Below are positions 9,389-19,137 of a stretch of 64,000 bases of DNA, in pieces; within the stretch, counting starts at the first letter, position 1, and each line of letters begins with the position of its first letter. Source of the DNA: Pseudomonas agarici (GTDB taxonomy: Bacteria; Pseudomonadota; Gammaproteobacteria; Pseudomonadales; Pseudomonadaceae); contig NZ_FOAR01000009.1 in NCBI RefSeq assembly GCF_900109755.1, positions 62,001-126,000 of the forward strand. The letters run 5' to 3'. The position numbers were made by a program, and so were the translations under genes. Below the pieces are notes generated by a model. That model was given only the letters and a program-made list of their open reading frames with translations, did no database searches and was not told the origin of the DNA.

Positions 9389-10249
9389 ATGCCGCCGACT
9401 AAACCGCCTTTTCCCGATATTCAGTCACTGACACTCGCCACTTTGCCGAGCCTTCCCGCACGGCAACCGGACGCTCACAAGGGCCAGTTCGGGCATGTGT
9501 TGTTGATCGGTGGTGATCGACGTTTCGGCGGGGCGATCCTGCTCGGTGCCGAAACGGCACTGCGCGGTGGCGCGGGGCTGGTCTCTCTGGCGACGCGGCC
9601 GGAACACGTGGCCGCCGCGCTGGCGCGTCTGCCGGAAGTGATGGTGATCGGCGTCGAGTCGGCCAATCAACTGATGAGCGTGCTCGAGCAGGCCACGGTG
9701 CTGGTGGTCGGTCCGGGGCTCGGGCGGTTCGCCTGGAGCCGCAGCCTGTTGTCGCTGGCCGCGAATGCCACGATGGCGCAGGTCTGGGACGCCGATGCCT
9801 TGAACCTGCTCGCAGTGGGGGAGGCGTGGCTGCCAGCTGACTGCGTGATCACCCCGCACCCCGGCGAGGCCGCGCACTTGTTGGGCTGGTCGACAGCGCA
9901 GGTGCAGGCCGATCGTGTCGCCGCCGTGCGAGCCCTGGTCGAGAAATACCAGGCGGTATGCGTGCTCAAGGGCGCCGGCAGTCTGATTGCCGCCCCCGAT
10001 GGACGACTGTCGGTTTGTGAGCGCGGCCATCCGGCAATGGCCACGGCTGGGCTGGGGGATGTCCTGGCAGGCCTGATCGGTGCCTTGCGGGCCCAAGGCC
10101 TGGCCGCATTCGACGCGGCCTGCCTGGCGGTCTGGTTGCATGCCCGCGCCGGCGAACTGCAAGGCAAAAATGGTCGTGGGCTGGCGGCCAGTGATCTGAT
10201 TCCAACCATCCGCCAATTGCTGGAGGAGCAATCGCCGTGTCTGAACTAA
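9389..10249 (+). CDS. nnr: ADP/ATP-dependent NAD(P)H-hydrate dehydratase, dehydratase domain only
   Basis: The enzyme repairs hydrated NAD(P)H (S epimer) with a nucleotide cofactor. The sequence shows the ribokinase-like carbohydrate-kinase fold of the YjeF C-terminal domain: KGQFGHVLLIGG near the start, DADALN, ITPHPGEAAHLLG, LKGAGSLIA and the catalytic-region ATAGLGDVLAG. At 286 residues it lacks the N-terminal epimerase domain found in the roughly 500-residue bifunctional protein, so epimerase activity would have to come from elsewhere. I prefer the ATG at 9389 over the one at 9347, because a TATAAT at 9355-9360 that could be the -10 lies between them. It overlaps tsaE by 13 bp. Confidence 0.88.
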   Translation: MPPTKPPFPDIQSLTLATLPSLPARQPDAHKGQFGHVLLIGGDRRFGGAILLGAETALRGGAGLVSLATRPEHVAAALARLPEVMVIGVESANQLMSVLEQATVLVVGPGLGRFAWSRSLLSLAANATMAQVWDADALNLLAVGEAWLPADCVITPHPGEAAHLLGWSTAQVQADRVAAVRALVEKYQAVCVLKGAGSLIAAPDGRLSVCERGHPAMATAGLGDVLAGLIGALRAQGLAAFDAACLAVWLHARAGELQGKNGRGLAASDLIPTIRQLLEEQSPCLN

Positions 10250-10707
10250 CCCTGCAATTGATGAATGAAGAGAGCATGGTGGCGTTCGGTGGGAAAGTTG
10301 CCGAAGTAACCGGCGGCGTCGGTGTGATCTTTCTCGAAGGCCAACTAGGGGCCGGCAAGACCACCCTGTCGCGCGGCATCATTCGCGGCTTGGGGCATGT
10401 CGGAGCGGTCAAGAGTCCGACTTTTACCCTCGTCGAACCGTATGAGTTCGCCGAAATACGGGCTTACCATTTCGATCTGTATCGCCTGGTCGATCCCGAA
10501 GAACTCGAATACCTGGGCATTCGCGATTATTTTGACGGCGATGCGCTGTGCCTGGTGGAGTGGCCCGAAAAAGGCGCAGGCTTTTTGCCAAAGCCTGACC
10601 TGACCATTACCATTAGCCCGCATAATGGCGGGCGTTCGTTGTGTCTGCTGTCCCAGGGCTCGCGAGGCGAGGCCTGGTGTGCCGCATTGGCATTGGAATT
10701 CAAATAG
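10237..10707 (+). CDS. tsaE: tRNA threonylcarbamoyladenosine biosynthesis ATPase TsaE
   Basis: TsaE is the small P-loop ATPase that works with TsaB/TsaD to make t6A37 in ANN-decoding tRNAs. The 156-residue protein has the Walker A motif GQLGAGKTT at about residues 34-42 and the family motif SPTFTLVEPY after it. The start is a GTG at 10237, inside the end of nnr, with a GGAGGAG ribosome site about 8 bases upstream. It is tightly linked to nnr and amiB, the usual gamma-proteobacterial order. Confidence 0.95.
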   Translation: MSELTLQLMNEESMVAFGGKVAEVTGGVGVIFLEGQLGAGKTTLSRGIIRGLGHVGAVKSPTFTLVEPYEFAEIRAYHFDLYRLVDPEELEYLGIRDYFDGDALCLVEWPEKGAGFLPKPDLTITISPHNGGRSLCLLSQGSRGEAWCAALALEFK

Positions 10708-12138
10708 ATGATGGGGTTTGGTATGCGCATTCGCGCGTTGGTTGCTGTCGTAGGACTGGTGCTTACGGCACTGGCCGTCGACGCTGTAGCGGCGACACAG
10801 GTCAAAAGTGTTCGACTGTGGCGAGCCCCGGATAACACACGACTGGTATTCGATCTGTCCGGTACCGTTCAGCACAGCGTGTTCACGCTGACCGCCCCCG
10901 ACCGCCTGGTGATCGACATCAATGGCGCAACCCTGGCCAGTCCATTGAACGTACCAACGGCCAATACGCCAATCACCAGCATCCGCACCGCCCAGCGCAC
11001 GCCAACCGACCTGCGGGTGGTGATCGACCTGAAGAAGGTCGTGACCCCGAAAAGCTTCACCCTGGCGCCGAACGCCCAGTATGGCAACCGCCTGGTGGTC
11101 GATCTGTTCGACAACCCTGCCGATGCGGCGCCACCGCCAGCACCGACAGCCGCCGTGGCAACTGTACCGGCGGTTCCGGTGAGGGCGACGGAGCCGGCGA
11201 TCAAGCTACCGCCGGCGCCATCGGGCCAGCGTGACATCATCGTGGTGATCGATGCCGGCCACGGCGGCGAAGACCCAGGCGCCTCGGGCTCCCGTGGCCA
11301 GCACGAGAAAGACGTGGTGCTATCCATCGCCCGTGAGCTGCAACGCCAGGTCAACGGCCAGAAAGGTTACCGTGCCGAGCTGACCCGCACCGGCGACTAC
11401 TTCATTCCATTGCGCGGCCGTACCGAGATCGCTCGCAAGAAGGGCGCCGACCTGTTTGTCTCGATCCATGCGGACGCCGCGCCTTCGGCCGCGGCCTTCG
11501 GTGCCTCGGTGTTCGCCCTGTCCGATCGTGGCGCCACCTCCGAAACCGCCCGTTGGCTGGCCGACAGCGAAAACCGCTCCGACCTGATCGGCGGCGCCGG
11601 TAACGTCAGCCTCGACGACAAGGACAAGATGCTCGCCGGTGTCTTGCTCGACCTGTCGATGACCGCCTCCTTGACCTCCAGCCTCAACGTGGGCCAGAAA
11701 GTGCTGAGCAACATCGGTCGGGTCACGCCGCTGCACAAGCCGCGTGTCGAGCAGGCCGGATTCATGGTGTTGAAGTCGCCGGATATTCCGTCGATCCTGG
11801 TGGAAACCGGGTTTATCTCCAACTCCAACGAGGCGGCCAAGCTGGCGTCCTCCAATCATCAGCAGGCACTGGCACGTTCGATCAGTGCCGGTATCCGCCA
11901 GTTCTTCCAGCAAAACCCACCACCGGGCACCTACATCGCCTGGTTGCGCGATTCCGGCAAGATCGCCCAGGGGCCACGTGACCATCGCGTGGCGCCGGGC
12001 GAAACCCTGGCCATGCTCGCCGTGCGCTACCAGGTGTCGGCGGCGACCTTGCGCAGTGCCAACAACCTGTCCAGCGACGAGTTGAAGGTGGGGCAGAACC
12101 TGACCATTCCCGGTACTGAACTGGCGGCCAAACAATGA
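10708..12138 (+). CDS. amiB: N-acetylmuramoyl-L-alanine amidase AmiB with AMIN and LysM domains
   Basis: A periplasmic amidase that splits the septal murein stem peptide from MurNAc during daughter-cell separation. Order of domains: signal peptide ([10 protein letters not shown]..., cleavage after AVA), AMIN domain (about residues 30-125), proline/alanine linker, Amidase_3 catalytic domain with the zinc-binding motifs [16 protein letters not shown] and VETGFISN, and a C-terminal LysM peptidoglycan-binding repeat (about 425-470). The ATG at 10723 (MRIRA) gives a cleaner signal peptide than 10708, and either is possible. The last four bases overlap mutL. Confidence 0.94.
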   Translation: MMGFGMRIRALVAVVGLVLTALAVDAVAATQVKSVRLWRAPDNTRLVFDLSGTVQHSVFTLTAPDRLVIDINGATLASPLNVPTANTPITSIRTAQRTPTDLRVVIDLKKVVTPKSFTLAPNAQYGNRLVVDLFDNPADAAPPPAPTAAVATVPAVPVRATEPAIKLPPAPSGQRDIIVVIDAGHGGEDPGASGSRGQHEKDVVLSIARELQRQVNGQKGYRAELTRTGDYFIPLRGRTEIARKKGADLFVSIHADAAPSAAAFGASVFALSDRGATSETARWLADSENRSDLIGGAGNVSLDDKDKMLAGVLLDLSMTASLTSSLNVGQKVLSNIGRVTPLHKPRVEQAGFMVLKSPDIPSILVETGFISNSNEAAKLASSNHQQALARSISAGIRQFFQQNPPPGTYIAWLRDSGKIAQGPRDHRVAPGETLAMLAVRYQVSAATLRSANNLSSDELKVGQNLTIPGTELAAKQ

Positions 12139-14054
12139 GCGATGCCATCTTGAACGAACATGCCCGTATCGAGTTGCTCAGCCCGCGTCTGGCGAACCAG
12201 ATTGCTGCGGGCGAGGTGGTCGAGCGACCGGCCTCGGTGATCAAGGAGTTGCTGGAAAACAGTCTGGACTCCGGTGCCAAACGTATCGAGGTGGACGTCG
12301 AGCAGGCTGGAGTCAAACTGTTGCGGGTACGCGATGACGGCAGTGGCATCTCTGCCGATGACCTGCCGCTGGCCCTGGCACGTCATGCCACCAGCAAGAT
12401 CCGCGACCTGGAAGACCTTGAACGGGTGATGAGCCTCGGCTTTCGCGGTGAGGCCCTGGCGTCCATCAGTTCCGTGGCGCGCCTGACCCTGACCTCGCGG
12501 ACCCGCGACGCCGATCAGGCCTGGCAGGTAGAAACCGAAGGTCGCGACATGGATGCCCGAGTACAACCGGCGGCCCACCCGGTGGGCACGTCGGTGGAAG
12601 TGCGCGACCTGTTCTTCAATACGCCGGCACGCCGCAAATTCCTCAAGGCCGAGAAGACCGAATTCGACCACCTGCAAGAAGTGATCAAGCGTCTGGCGCT
12701 GGCGCGTTTCGATGTGGCCTTTCACCTGCGCCACAACGGCAAGAGTATTCTCAATCTGCATGAGGCCCATGACGATGCAGCCCGTGCCCGGCGTGTGGCG
12801 GCGGTCTGCGGTTCGGGTTTCCTCGAACAGGCGCTGCCCATCGAGGTCGAGCGCAATGGCCTGCACTTGTGGGGCTGGGTCGGCTTGCCGACGTTCTCTC
12901 GCAGCCAGGCGGACCTGCAGTATTTCTATGTAAACGGTCGCGCGGTACGCGACAAACTGGTCGCTCACGCGGTGCGCCAGGCTTATCGCGACGTGTTGTT
13001 CAACGGTCGGCATCCGACCTTCGTGTTGTTTTTCGAGGTCGATCCCTCGGTGGTCGATGTTAACGTACACCCGACCAAGCACGAAGTACGCTTTCGTGAT
13101 GGGCGCATGGTCCACGATTTTCTCTACGGCACCCTGCACCGTGCCCTGGGCGATGTGCGCCCCGAAGACCAGTTGGCGGCACCGGCGGCAGTGACCGGCA
13201 TCGTTCGCCCGAGCGGGCTCGACGCCGGTGAGTTCGGCCCCCAGGGCGAAATGCGCCTGGCCGCGCATTTGCTCGAGCAACCGCAGGCGCAGCCTTCGGC
13301 GCCTTTTGTGTCAACTGCCGGATCGTCTTCCGGGGCCGGTTATCAGTATCAATACCGCCCACAATCGACCCAGATGCCGCCGGCGGCAGAAGCACAAAGC
13401 GCTTACCGTGAGTTCTTCGCGCCGTTGCCCGAGGCTGGCGTACCGAGCCTGCCTGAGAGTCAGGGTGATATTCCGCCGCTGGGTTATGCGCTGGCGCAAC
13501 TCAAGGGCATTTATATCCTCTGCGAAAATGCTCAGGGCCTGGTGCTGGTGGATATGCACGCCGCCCACGAACGGATCATGTATGAACGGCTGAAAATTGC
13601 CATGGCCAGCGAAGGGCTGAGTGGCCAGCCGCTGTTGGTGCCCGAGTCCCTGGCCGTCAGCCAGCGCGAGGCCGATTGCGCCGAGGCGCATGTCGGCTGG
13701 TTCCAGCGCCTGGGTTTCGAGCTGCAACGCTTGGGTCCGGAAACCCTCGCCATCCGCCAGATTCCAGCGTTGCTCAAGCAGGCTGAAGCCAACCGACTGG
13801 TGCAGGATGTGCTGGCGGACCTGATGGAGTACGGCACCAGTGATCGTATCCAGGCACACTTGAACGAGCTGCTCGGGACCATGGCCTGCCACGGTGCTAT
13901 TCGTGCCAATCGGCGCTTGGCGCTGGCGGAAATGAACGGCTTGCTGCGGGACATGGAAAACACCGAGCGCAGTGGTCAGTGCAATCATGGTCGGCCCACC
14001 TGGACCCAGCTTGGGCTGGATGATCTGGACAAACTGTTTTTGCGTGGCCGCTGA
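12135..14054 (+). CDS. mutL: DNA mismatch repair protein MutL
   Basis: MutL couples MutS mismatch recognition to strand excision. The N-terminal GHKL ATPase motifs are present: [11 protein letters not shown] with [17 protein letters not shown] and [11 protein letters not shown] variable proline/glutamine-rich linker follows (about residues 350-450), then the dimerisation domain. That domain has [12 protein letters not shown], which fits the DQHA(X)2E(X)4E endonuclease motif with M for Q, and ends with CNHGRPTW. The nicking activity is therefore probably intact, as expected for a bacterium without MutH. It starts at ATGA overlapping the amiB stop and is followed directly by miaA. Confidence 0.96.
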   Translation: MSDAILNEHARIELLSPRLANQIAAGEVVERPASVIKELLENSLDSGAKRIEVDVEQAGVKLLRVRDDGSGISADDLPLALARHATSKIRDLEDLERVMSLGFRGEALASISSVARLTLTSRTRDADQAWQVETEGRDMDARVQPAAHPVGTSVEVRDLFFNTPARRKFLKAEKTEFDHLQEVIKRLALARFDVAFHLRHNGKSILNLHEAHDDAARARRVAAVCGSGFLEQALPIEVERNGLHLWGWVGLPTFSRSQADLQYFYVNGRAVRDKLVAHAVRQAYRDVLFNGRHPTFVLFFEVDPSVVDVNVHPTKHEVRFRDGRMVHDFLYGTLHRALGDVRPEDQLAAPAAVTGIVRPSGLDAGEFGPQGEMRLAAHLLEQPQAQPSAPFVSTAGSSSGAGYQYQYRPQSTQMPPAAEAQSAYREFFAPLPEAGVPSLPESQGDIPPLGYALAQLKGIYILCENAQGLVLVDMHAAHERIMYERLKIAMASEGLSGQPLLVPESLAVSQREADCAEAHVGWFQRLGFELQRLGPETLAIRQIPALLKQAEANRLVQDVLADLMEYGTSDRIQAHLNELLGTMACHGAIRANRRLALAEMNGLLRDMENTERSGQCNHGRPTWTQLGLDDLDKLFLRGR

Positions 14055-15034
14055 TGACGGATTCCAAGGCATTACCGCCGGCCATTTTCCTCATGGGCCC
14101 GACGGCGGCCGGCAAGACCGACCTGGCCATTGAGTTGACCAAGGTCTTGCCCTGCGAGTTGATCAGTGTCGACTCCGCTCTGGTGTACCGGGACATGGAC
14201 ATCGGCACCGCCAAGCCTGCGAAAGAGTTGTTGGCGCAGTTTCCGCATCGCTTGATCGATATTCTCGATCCGGCACAGAGTTATTCGGCGGCGCAATTTC
14301 GCTGCGATGCGCTGGCGGCCATGGCCGAGATCACCGCACGGGGGAAAATTCCCCTGCTGGTTGGTGGTACAATGCTCTACTACAAGGCTTTGCTTGAAGG
14401 TCTGGCGGATATGCCGGCGGCTGATCCGCAGGTTCGTGCAGACATTGAAGAAGAGGCTGCGCGTCATGGCTGGCGAGCGCTGCACGATCAATTGGCCCAT
14501 ATCGATCCGGAATCGGCGGCACGTATTCACCCCAATGACCCGCAAAGATTGAGCCGGGCATTGGAGGTCTATCGGGTCAGCGGGTCGAACATGACAGCCC
14601 TTCGGCGGCGACAATCTGCGCAAAGTACTGAGGTAGGCGCTTCGGGACGCCCGCAATTACCCTATACTGTCGCCAATCTGGCCATTGCCCCGGCAAGCCG
14701 CCAGGTATTGCATGAACGAATTGCACAAAGATTTACACAAATGTTGGAACAGGGATTCATTGACGAGGTCGTAGCCCTGCGTAGCAGAGGTGACTTGCAT
14801 GTCGGGTTGCCCTCTATACGTGCTGTAGGTTACCGACAAGTCTGGGATCATCTGGATGGCAAGCTGGCGCCAGCCGAAATGCGGGAGCGAGGCATCATTG
14901 CCACGCGCCAATTGGCGAAGCGCCAGTTCACCTGGTTACGCAGTTGGGCTGATTTACACTGGCTGGACAGCCTGGATTGCGACAATCTGCCACGCGCCTT
15001 GAAATACCTTGGGACGATCTCCATATTGGGCTGA
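14054..15034 (+). CDS. miaA: tRNA dimethylallyltransferase
   Basis: MiaA transfers a dimethylallyl group to A37 of UNN-decoding tRNAs, the first step to ms2i6A. The P-loop [12 protein letters not shown] is at residues 15-26, followed by [18 protein letters not shown] and the RLIDILDP motif. At 326 residues it is typical. Its start codon shares one base with the mutL stop, so translation is coupled. hfq follows after about 93 bp. Confidence 0.96.
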   Translation: MTDSKALPPAIFLMGPTAAGKTDLAIELTKVLPCELISVDSALVYRDMDIGTAKPAKELLAQFPHRLIDILDPAQSYSAAQFRCDALAAMAEITARGKIPLLVGGTMLYYKALLEGLADMPAADPQVRADIEEEAARHGWRALHDQLAHIDPESAARIHPNDPQRLSRALEVYRVSGSNMTALRRRQSAQSTEVGASGRPQLPYTVANLAIAPASRQVLHERIAQRFTQMLEQGFIDEVVALRSRGDLHVGLPSIRAVGYRQVWDHLDGKLAPAEMRERGIIATRQLAKRQFTWLRSWADLHWLDSLDCDNLPRALKYLGTISILG

Positions 15035-15127
15035 GTCCATGCAATGGCCGTCTATCCTTGGGGGAGTGGCGGCATAAGCCACCTGTTTACTCATTTTTTA
15101 CTATTGATCCTTAAAGGAGTGCGGCAC

Positions 15128-15388
15128 ATGTCAAAAGGGCATTCGCTACAAGACCCTTACCTGAATACCTTGCGTAAAGAAAAGGTTGGGGTTTCCATCT
15201 ATCTGGTCAACGGGATCAAACTGCAAGGCACGATCGAATCCTTCGACCAGTTCGTGATCCTGCTGAAGAACACCGTCAGCCAGATGGTCTACAAGCATGC
15301 TATCTCGACAGTGGTGCCGGTTCGTCCAATTCGTCTGCCTAGCGCAACCGAATCCGAACAGGACGACGCTGAGCCAGGTAACGCCTGA
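15128..15388 (+). CDS. hfq: RNA chaperone Hfq
   Basis: Hfq is a hexameric Sm-like RNA chaperone for sRNA-mRNA pairing and catabolite control. Sm1 and Sm2 motifs are complete: [24 protein letters not shown] and [10 protein letters not shown]. The 86-residue product has a short acidic C-terminal tail, as in other pseudomonads. The ATG at 15128 is chosen because AAGGAG lies at 15114-15119; an in-frame ATG at 15044 has no such site and would add 28 unusual residues. It lies in the miaA-hfq-hflX-hflK-hflC superoperon. Confidence 0.97.
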   Translation: MSKGHSLQDPYLNTLRKEKVGVSIYLVNGIKLQGTIESFDQFVILLKNTVSQMVYKHAISTVVPVRPIRLPSATESEQDDAEPGNA

Positions 15389-15400
15389 TAGGAGTCTCCT

Positions 15401-16711
15401 TTGTTCTTTGAGCGCCACGGTGGTGGTGAACGGACAGTCCTCGTTCACTTGGAAGGTCAGGACCCTGAGGCGCGCGAAGATCCGCAGGAGTTTCAGGAGT
15501 TGGCGCTGTCGGCAGGTGCCGAGACCGTCGCGTTTTTCAACGTGCCGCGTCATCGACCTACCGCCAAGTATCTGATTGGCACTGGCAAGGTTGAGGAGCT
15601 TCGCGACCTGGTCAAGGCCGAACAGGTCGATATCGTGATTTTCAATCACATTCTCACCCCCAGTCAGGAGCGTAACCTCGAACGTGCTTTCGAGTGTCGC
15701 GTGCTTGATCGCACGGGCTTGATTCTCGATATTTTCGCCCAGCGCGCGCGCACCCATGAAGGCAAGTTGCAGGTTGAACTGGCCCAGCTTGAGCATATGA
15801 GCACGCGCCTGGTCCGTGGCTGGACGCACCTTGAGCGGCAGAAGGGCGGTATCGGCCTGCGCGGTCCCGGTGAGACGCAACTGGAAACCGACCGGCGCCT
15901 GTTGCGGGTGCGTTTGCGACAGATCAAGAGCCGGCTGGAAAAGGTCCGCAGCCAGCGCGAGCAATCCCGTCGTGGGCGCAAGCGCGCCGATATCCCGACG
16001 GTGTCGCTGGTAGGCTATACCAACGCCGGCAAGTCGACGTTATTCAACGCCGTCACCGAATCCGATGTGTATGCCGCCGACCAGTTGTTCGCCACCCTCG
16101 ATCCAACCTTGCGCCGTCTCGATCTAGAGGACCTCGGGCCAGTCGTGCTGGCCGACACGGTGGGTTTTATCCGGCATCTGCCCCACAAGCTGGTCGAGGC
16201 TTTCCGGGCTACGCTCGAAGAGTCGAGCAACTCCGACCTGCTGCTGCACGTGATCGACGCCGCGGAGCCGGACCGCATGCTGCAGATCGAGCAGGTAATG
16301 GTGGTGTTGGGCGAGATCGGAGCCCAGGACTTGCCGATCCTTGAGGTGTATAACAAACTCGACCTGCTTGAGGGTGTCGAGCCGCAGATCCAGCGCGCTG
16401 AAGACGGTAAGCCACAACGAGTCTGGCTTTCGGCGCGTGACGGTATCGGCCTTGAATTGCTCGAACAGGCGATTGCCGAGTTGTTGGGCAGTGATTTGTT
16501 CGTTGGTACCTTGCACTTACCGCAGCGTTTTGCTCGACTGCGTGCACAGTTTTTCGAGTTGGGCGCAGTTCAGAAAGAAGAACATGACGAAGAGGGTGCC
16601 TGCCTGCTGTCGGTGCGTTTGCCCAGGGCCGAACTCAATCGAATGGTCTCGCGCGCGGGAATGACGCCGGCGGAGTTCATCGAGCAACACACTTTGCAAT
16701 ATAAAGCCTGA
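15401..16711 (+). CDS. hflX: Ribosome-associated GTPase HflX
   Basis: HflX is a GTPase that splits stalled or heat-damaged ribosomes. The N-terminal HflX domain carries the glycine-rich GGIGLRGPGETQLETDRR motif. The G domain has G1 GYTNAGKST, G3 DTVGF and G4 NKLD. The start is a TTG at 15401 with an AGGAG 8 bases upstream, giving the family-typical N-terminus MFFERH; no ATG fits. The start lies 12 bp after hfq. Confidence 0.95.
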   Translation: MFFERHGGGERTVLVHLEGQDPEAREDPQEFQELALSAGAETVAFFNVPRHRPTAKYLIGTGKVEELRDLVKAEQVDIVIFNHILTPSQERNLERAFECRVLDRTGLILDIFAQRARTHEGKLQVELAQLEHMSTRLVRGWTHLERQKGGIGLRGPGETQLETDRRLLRVRLRQIKSRLEKVRSQREQSRRGRKRADIPTVSLVGYTNAGKSTLFNAVTESDVYAADQLFATLDPTLRRLDLEDLGPVVLADTVGFIRHLPHKLVEAFRATLEESSNSDLLLHVIDAAEPDRMLQIEQVMVVLGEIGAQDLPILEVYNKLDLLEGVEPQIQRAEDGKPQRVWLSARDGIGLELLEQAIAELLGSDLFVGTLHLPQRFARLRAQFFELGAVQKEEHDEEGACLLSVRLPRAELNRMVSRAGMTPAEFIEQHTLQYKA

Positions 16712-16799
16712 CAAAGCGGTTATGCCGCTGTAGCAGGCATTCTGTAGCATGGGGCGGCGCGCCGTGGGCGCGTCTTTGCTTTATCAGATGGAGAGCGCT

Positions 16800-17969
16800 A
16801 TGGCTTGGAATGAGCCGGGTGGCAACTCGAACAATCAGGATCCTTGGGGTGGCAAGCGCCGTAACAATGGCGACCGCAAGGGGCCTCCGGATCTTGACGA
16901 GGCCTTCCGCAAGCTGCAGGAAAGCCTTAATGGGTTGTTCGGTGGCGGAAAGAAACGCAGTGACGACGGTGGCGGATCGAGCAGCCGGGGCGGTGGTTTC
17001 GGCCTCCTGGGCATCGGCCTGGTCGTGCTGGCGGCTGTCTGGCTGTACAGCGCGGTCTATGTCGTGGACGAGCAGGAGCAGGCCGTGGTGCTGCGCTTCG
17101 GCAAGTACTACGAGACAGTCGGCCCGGGTCTGAATATCTATTTCCCGCCGATCGACAAGAAGTACATGGAAAACGTCACGCGTGAGCGTGCCTATACCAA
17201 GCAGGGGCAGATGCTGACCGAAGACGAGAATATCGTCGAAGTGCCGCTGACCGTGCAGTACAAGATTACCAACCTGCAGGATTTCGTGCTGAACGTCGAT
17301 CAGCCGGAAATCAGTCTGCAACAGGCCACCGACAGTGCGCTGCGCCATGTGGTAGGTTCCACCGCCATGGACCAGGTGCTGACCGAAGGTCGTGAGCTGA
17401 TGGCCAGCGAAATCAAGGAGCGCCTGCAGCGGTTCCTCGATACCTATCGCACCGGTATCACCGTGACCCAGGTGAACGTACAGAGCGCTGCGGCGCCTCG
17501 TGAAGTTCAAGAGGCCTTCGATGACGTGATCCGTGCCCGTGAAGACGAGCAGCGTTCGCGCAACCAGGCCGAGGGTTATGCCAACGGCGTGGTTCCGGAA
17601 GCCCGTGGTCAGGCCCAGCGTATCCTTGAGGATGCCAACGGCTATCGTGATGAAGTTATCTCCCGCGCCAAGGGTGAGGCCGACCGCTTTACCAAATTGG
17701 TCGCCGAATACCGCAAGGCACCTGAAGTCACCCGTCAGCGTCTGTACCTGGACACCATGCAGGAAGTCTTCAGCAACACCAGCAAGGTGCTCGTGACCGG
17801 CAACAAGAACGGCCAGAGCAACCTGCTCTACCTGCCGTTGGACAAGATGATCCAGAACAGTTCGGGCGCTAATCCGCCAGTAACCGGTTCGGCCGCCGCC
17901 TCCAGTAACTCGGGTGCCGTGCCGCATATCACTGACCTGCCGCAAACGCGCACGAGGGAGAGCCGCTGA
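16800..17969 (+). CDS. hflK: FtsH modulator HflK
   Basis: HflK is a stomatin/prohibitin-family membrane protein that forms a cage with HflC around FtsH and restrains its proteolysis. A glycine/asparagine-rich cytoplasmic N-terminus (MAWNEPGGNSNNQDPWGG) precedes one transmembrane helix at about residues 75-95 (GLLGIGLVVLAAVWLYSAVYV). The SPFH domain follows, with a helical region to about residue 350 and a serine/asparagine-rich tail. The ATG at 16800 has a GGAG 7 bases before it; an upstream in-frame ATG at 16749 lacks one. The stop overlaps the hflC start. Confidence 0.95.
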   Translation: MAWNEPGGNSNNQDPWGGKRRNNGDRKGPPDLDEAFRKLQESLNGLFGGGKKRSDDGGGSSSRGGGFGLLGIGLVVLAAVWLYSAVYVVDEQEQAVVLRFGKYYETVGPGLNIYFPPIDKKYMENVTRERAYTKQGQMLTEDENIVEVPLTVQYKITNLQDFVLNVDQPEISLQQATDSALRHVVGSTAMDQVLTEGRELMASEIKERLQRFLDTYRTGITVTQVNVQSAAAPREVQEAFDDVIRAREDEQRSRNQAEGYANGVVPEARGQAQRILEDANGYRDEVISRAKGEADRFTKLVAEYRKAPEVTRQRLYLDTMQEVFSNTSKVLVTGNKNGQSNLLYLPLDKMIQNSSGANPPVTGSAAASSNSGAVPHITDLPQTRTRESR

Positions 17970-18838
17970 TGAGCAATAAATCGCTGATCGCCCTGATCGT
18001 TGGCGTCGTTGTCGTACTGGTCGGCTGGAACTGCTTCTACATCGTGTCGCAGACCGAGCGGGCCGTACTGCTGCAATTTGGTCGCGTGGTCCAGGCGGAT
18101 GTCCAGCCGGGCCTTCACGTGAAGGTTCCCTACGTCAACCAGGTGCGCAAGTTCGATGCGCGCCTGATGACCCTGGATGCCCCGACCCAGCGCTTCCTGA
18201 CGCTGGAAAAGAAAGCCGTGATGGTCGATGCCTACGCCAAGTGGCGGGTCAAGGACGCCGAGCGCTTCTACACCGCGACTTCCGGTCTCAAGCAGATCGC
18301 CGACGAGCGTCTGTCGCGCCGCCTGGAGTCGGGCCTGCGTGACCAGTTCGGTAAGCGCACCCTGCATGAAGTGGTGTCCGGTGAGCGTGATGCGCTGATG
18401 GCGGATATCACCTCCTCACTGAACAAGATGGCCGAGAAAGAGCTGGGGATCGAAGTGATCGATGTCCGGGTCAAGGCCATCGACCTGCCGAAGGAAGTGA
18501 ACCGCAGCGTGTTCGAGCGCATGAGCACCGAGCGTGAACGTGAGGCTCGCGAGCACCGCGCCAAAGGTAATGAGCTGGCCGAAGGCATTCGTGCCGATGC
18601 CGATCGTCAGCGCCGCGTGCTGCTGGCTGAAGCCTATCGCCAGTCCGAAGAGGCCCGCGGTGATGGTGATGCCCAGGCGGCGGCTATCTATTCCAAGGCA
18701 TACGGCCAGGATCAGGAGTTTTATGCGTTCTATCGCAGCCTGCGCGCCTACCGTGAAAGCTTTGCGAACAAGAGTGACGTGCTGGTCCTGGATCCAAGCA
18801 GTGACTTCTTCCATTACCTGGAAAAAGCCAAGCCCTGA
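17969..18838 (+). CDS. hflC: FtsH modulator HflC
   Basis: HflC is the partner of HflK in the SPFH complex around FtsH. One N-terminal membrane helix (about residues 5-22) is followed by the band-7 domain, QTERAVLLQFGR onward, and a charged coiled-coil ending near residue 235. The ATG starts at the base shared with the hflK stop, after a GAGGGAGAG ribosome site. It is the last gene before a terminator at 18922. Confidence 0.96.
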   Translation: MSNKSLIALIVGVVVVLVGWNCFYIVSQTERAVLLQFGRVVQADVQPGLHVKVPYVNQVRKFDARLMTLDAPTQRFLTLEKKAVMVDAYAKWRVKDAERFYTATSGLKQIADERLSRRLESGLRDQFGKRTLHEVVSGERDALMADITSSLNKMAEKELGIEVIDVRVKAIDLPKEVNRSVFERMSTEREREAREHRAKGNELAEGIRADADRQRRVLLAEAYRQSEEARGDGDAQAAAIYSKAYGQDQEFYAFYRSLRAYRESFANKSDVLVLDPSSDFFHYLEKAKP

Positions 18839-18921
18839 TCCATCGCGCATCAACACTCCCGCCGGGCGGCTAAAACGCCTGGCGGGGTGATCCTTTCGGA
18901 AAACGTGTGTATGATGCGGTA

Positions 18922-18944
18922 GCCGGGAAATTCCCGGCTTTTTT
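18922..18944 (+). terminator. Rho-independent terminator after hflC
   Basis: A GCCGGGAA/TTCCCGGC stem is followed directly by TTTTTT. It ends the hfq-hflX-hflK-hflC unit. The rest of the 299-bp gap to hisZ holds another short inverted repeat (about 18856-18886, without a T-run) and no credible gene. Confidence 0.85.
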
Positions 18945-19137
18945 GCGTCTGTATGGTTGATTAACCGGCAGGCCGGCAAAACCGAGTTGGCTGATTCGAC
19001 AGGTTTTTCGAGGAAAGTGGTAGGCGAAGCCGTTTGCGGCTGTTCGTCGCGTCGTGCTTGCGCGCGCGTTAACCATTTTCTGCTTCACTCAAGGCTCGCC
19101 TTTAGGCTTGCCGCCCGGATCATAGGGGAAAGGCGTA

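Noticed and set aside
18839..19137. A small DUF2065-type gene between hflC and hisZ
   Set aside because: Some pseudomonads have one here as I recall, but no frame in this gap resembles it; the open frame at 18957-19196 is not membrane-protein-like and overlaps hisZ.
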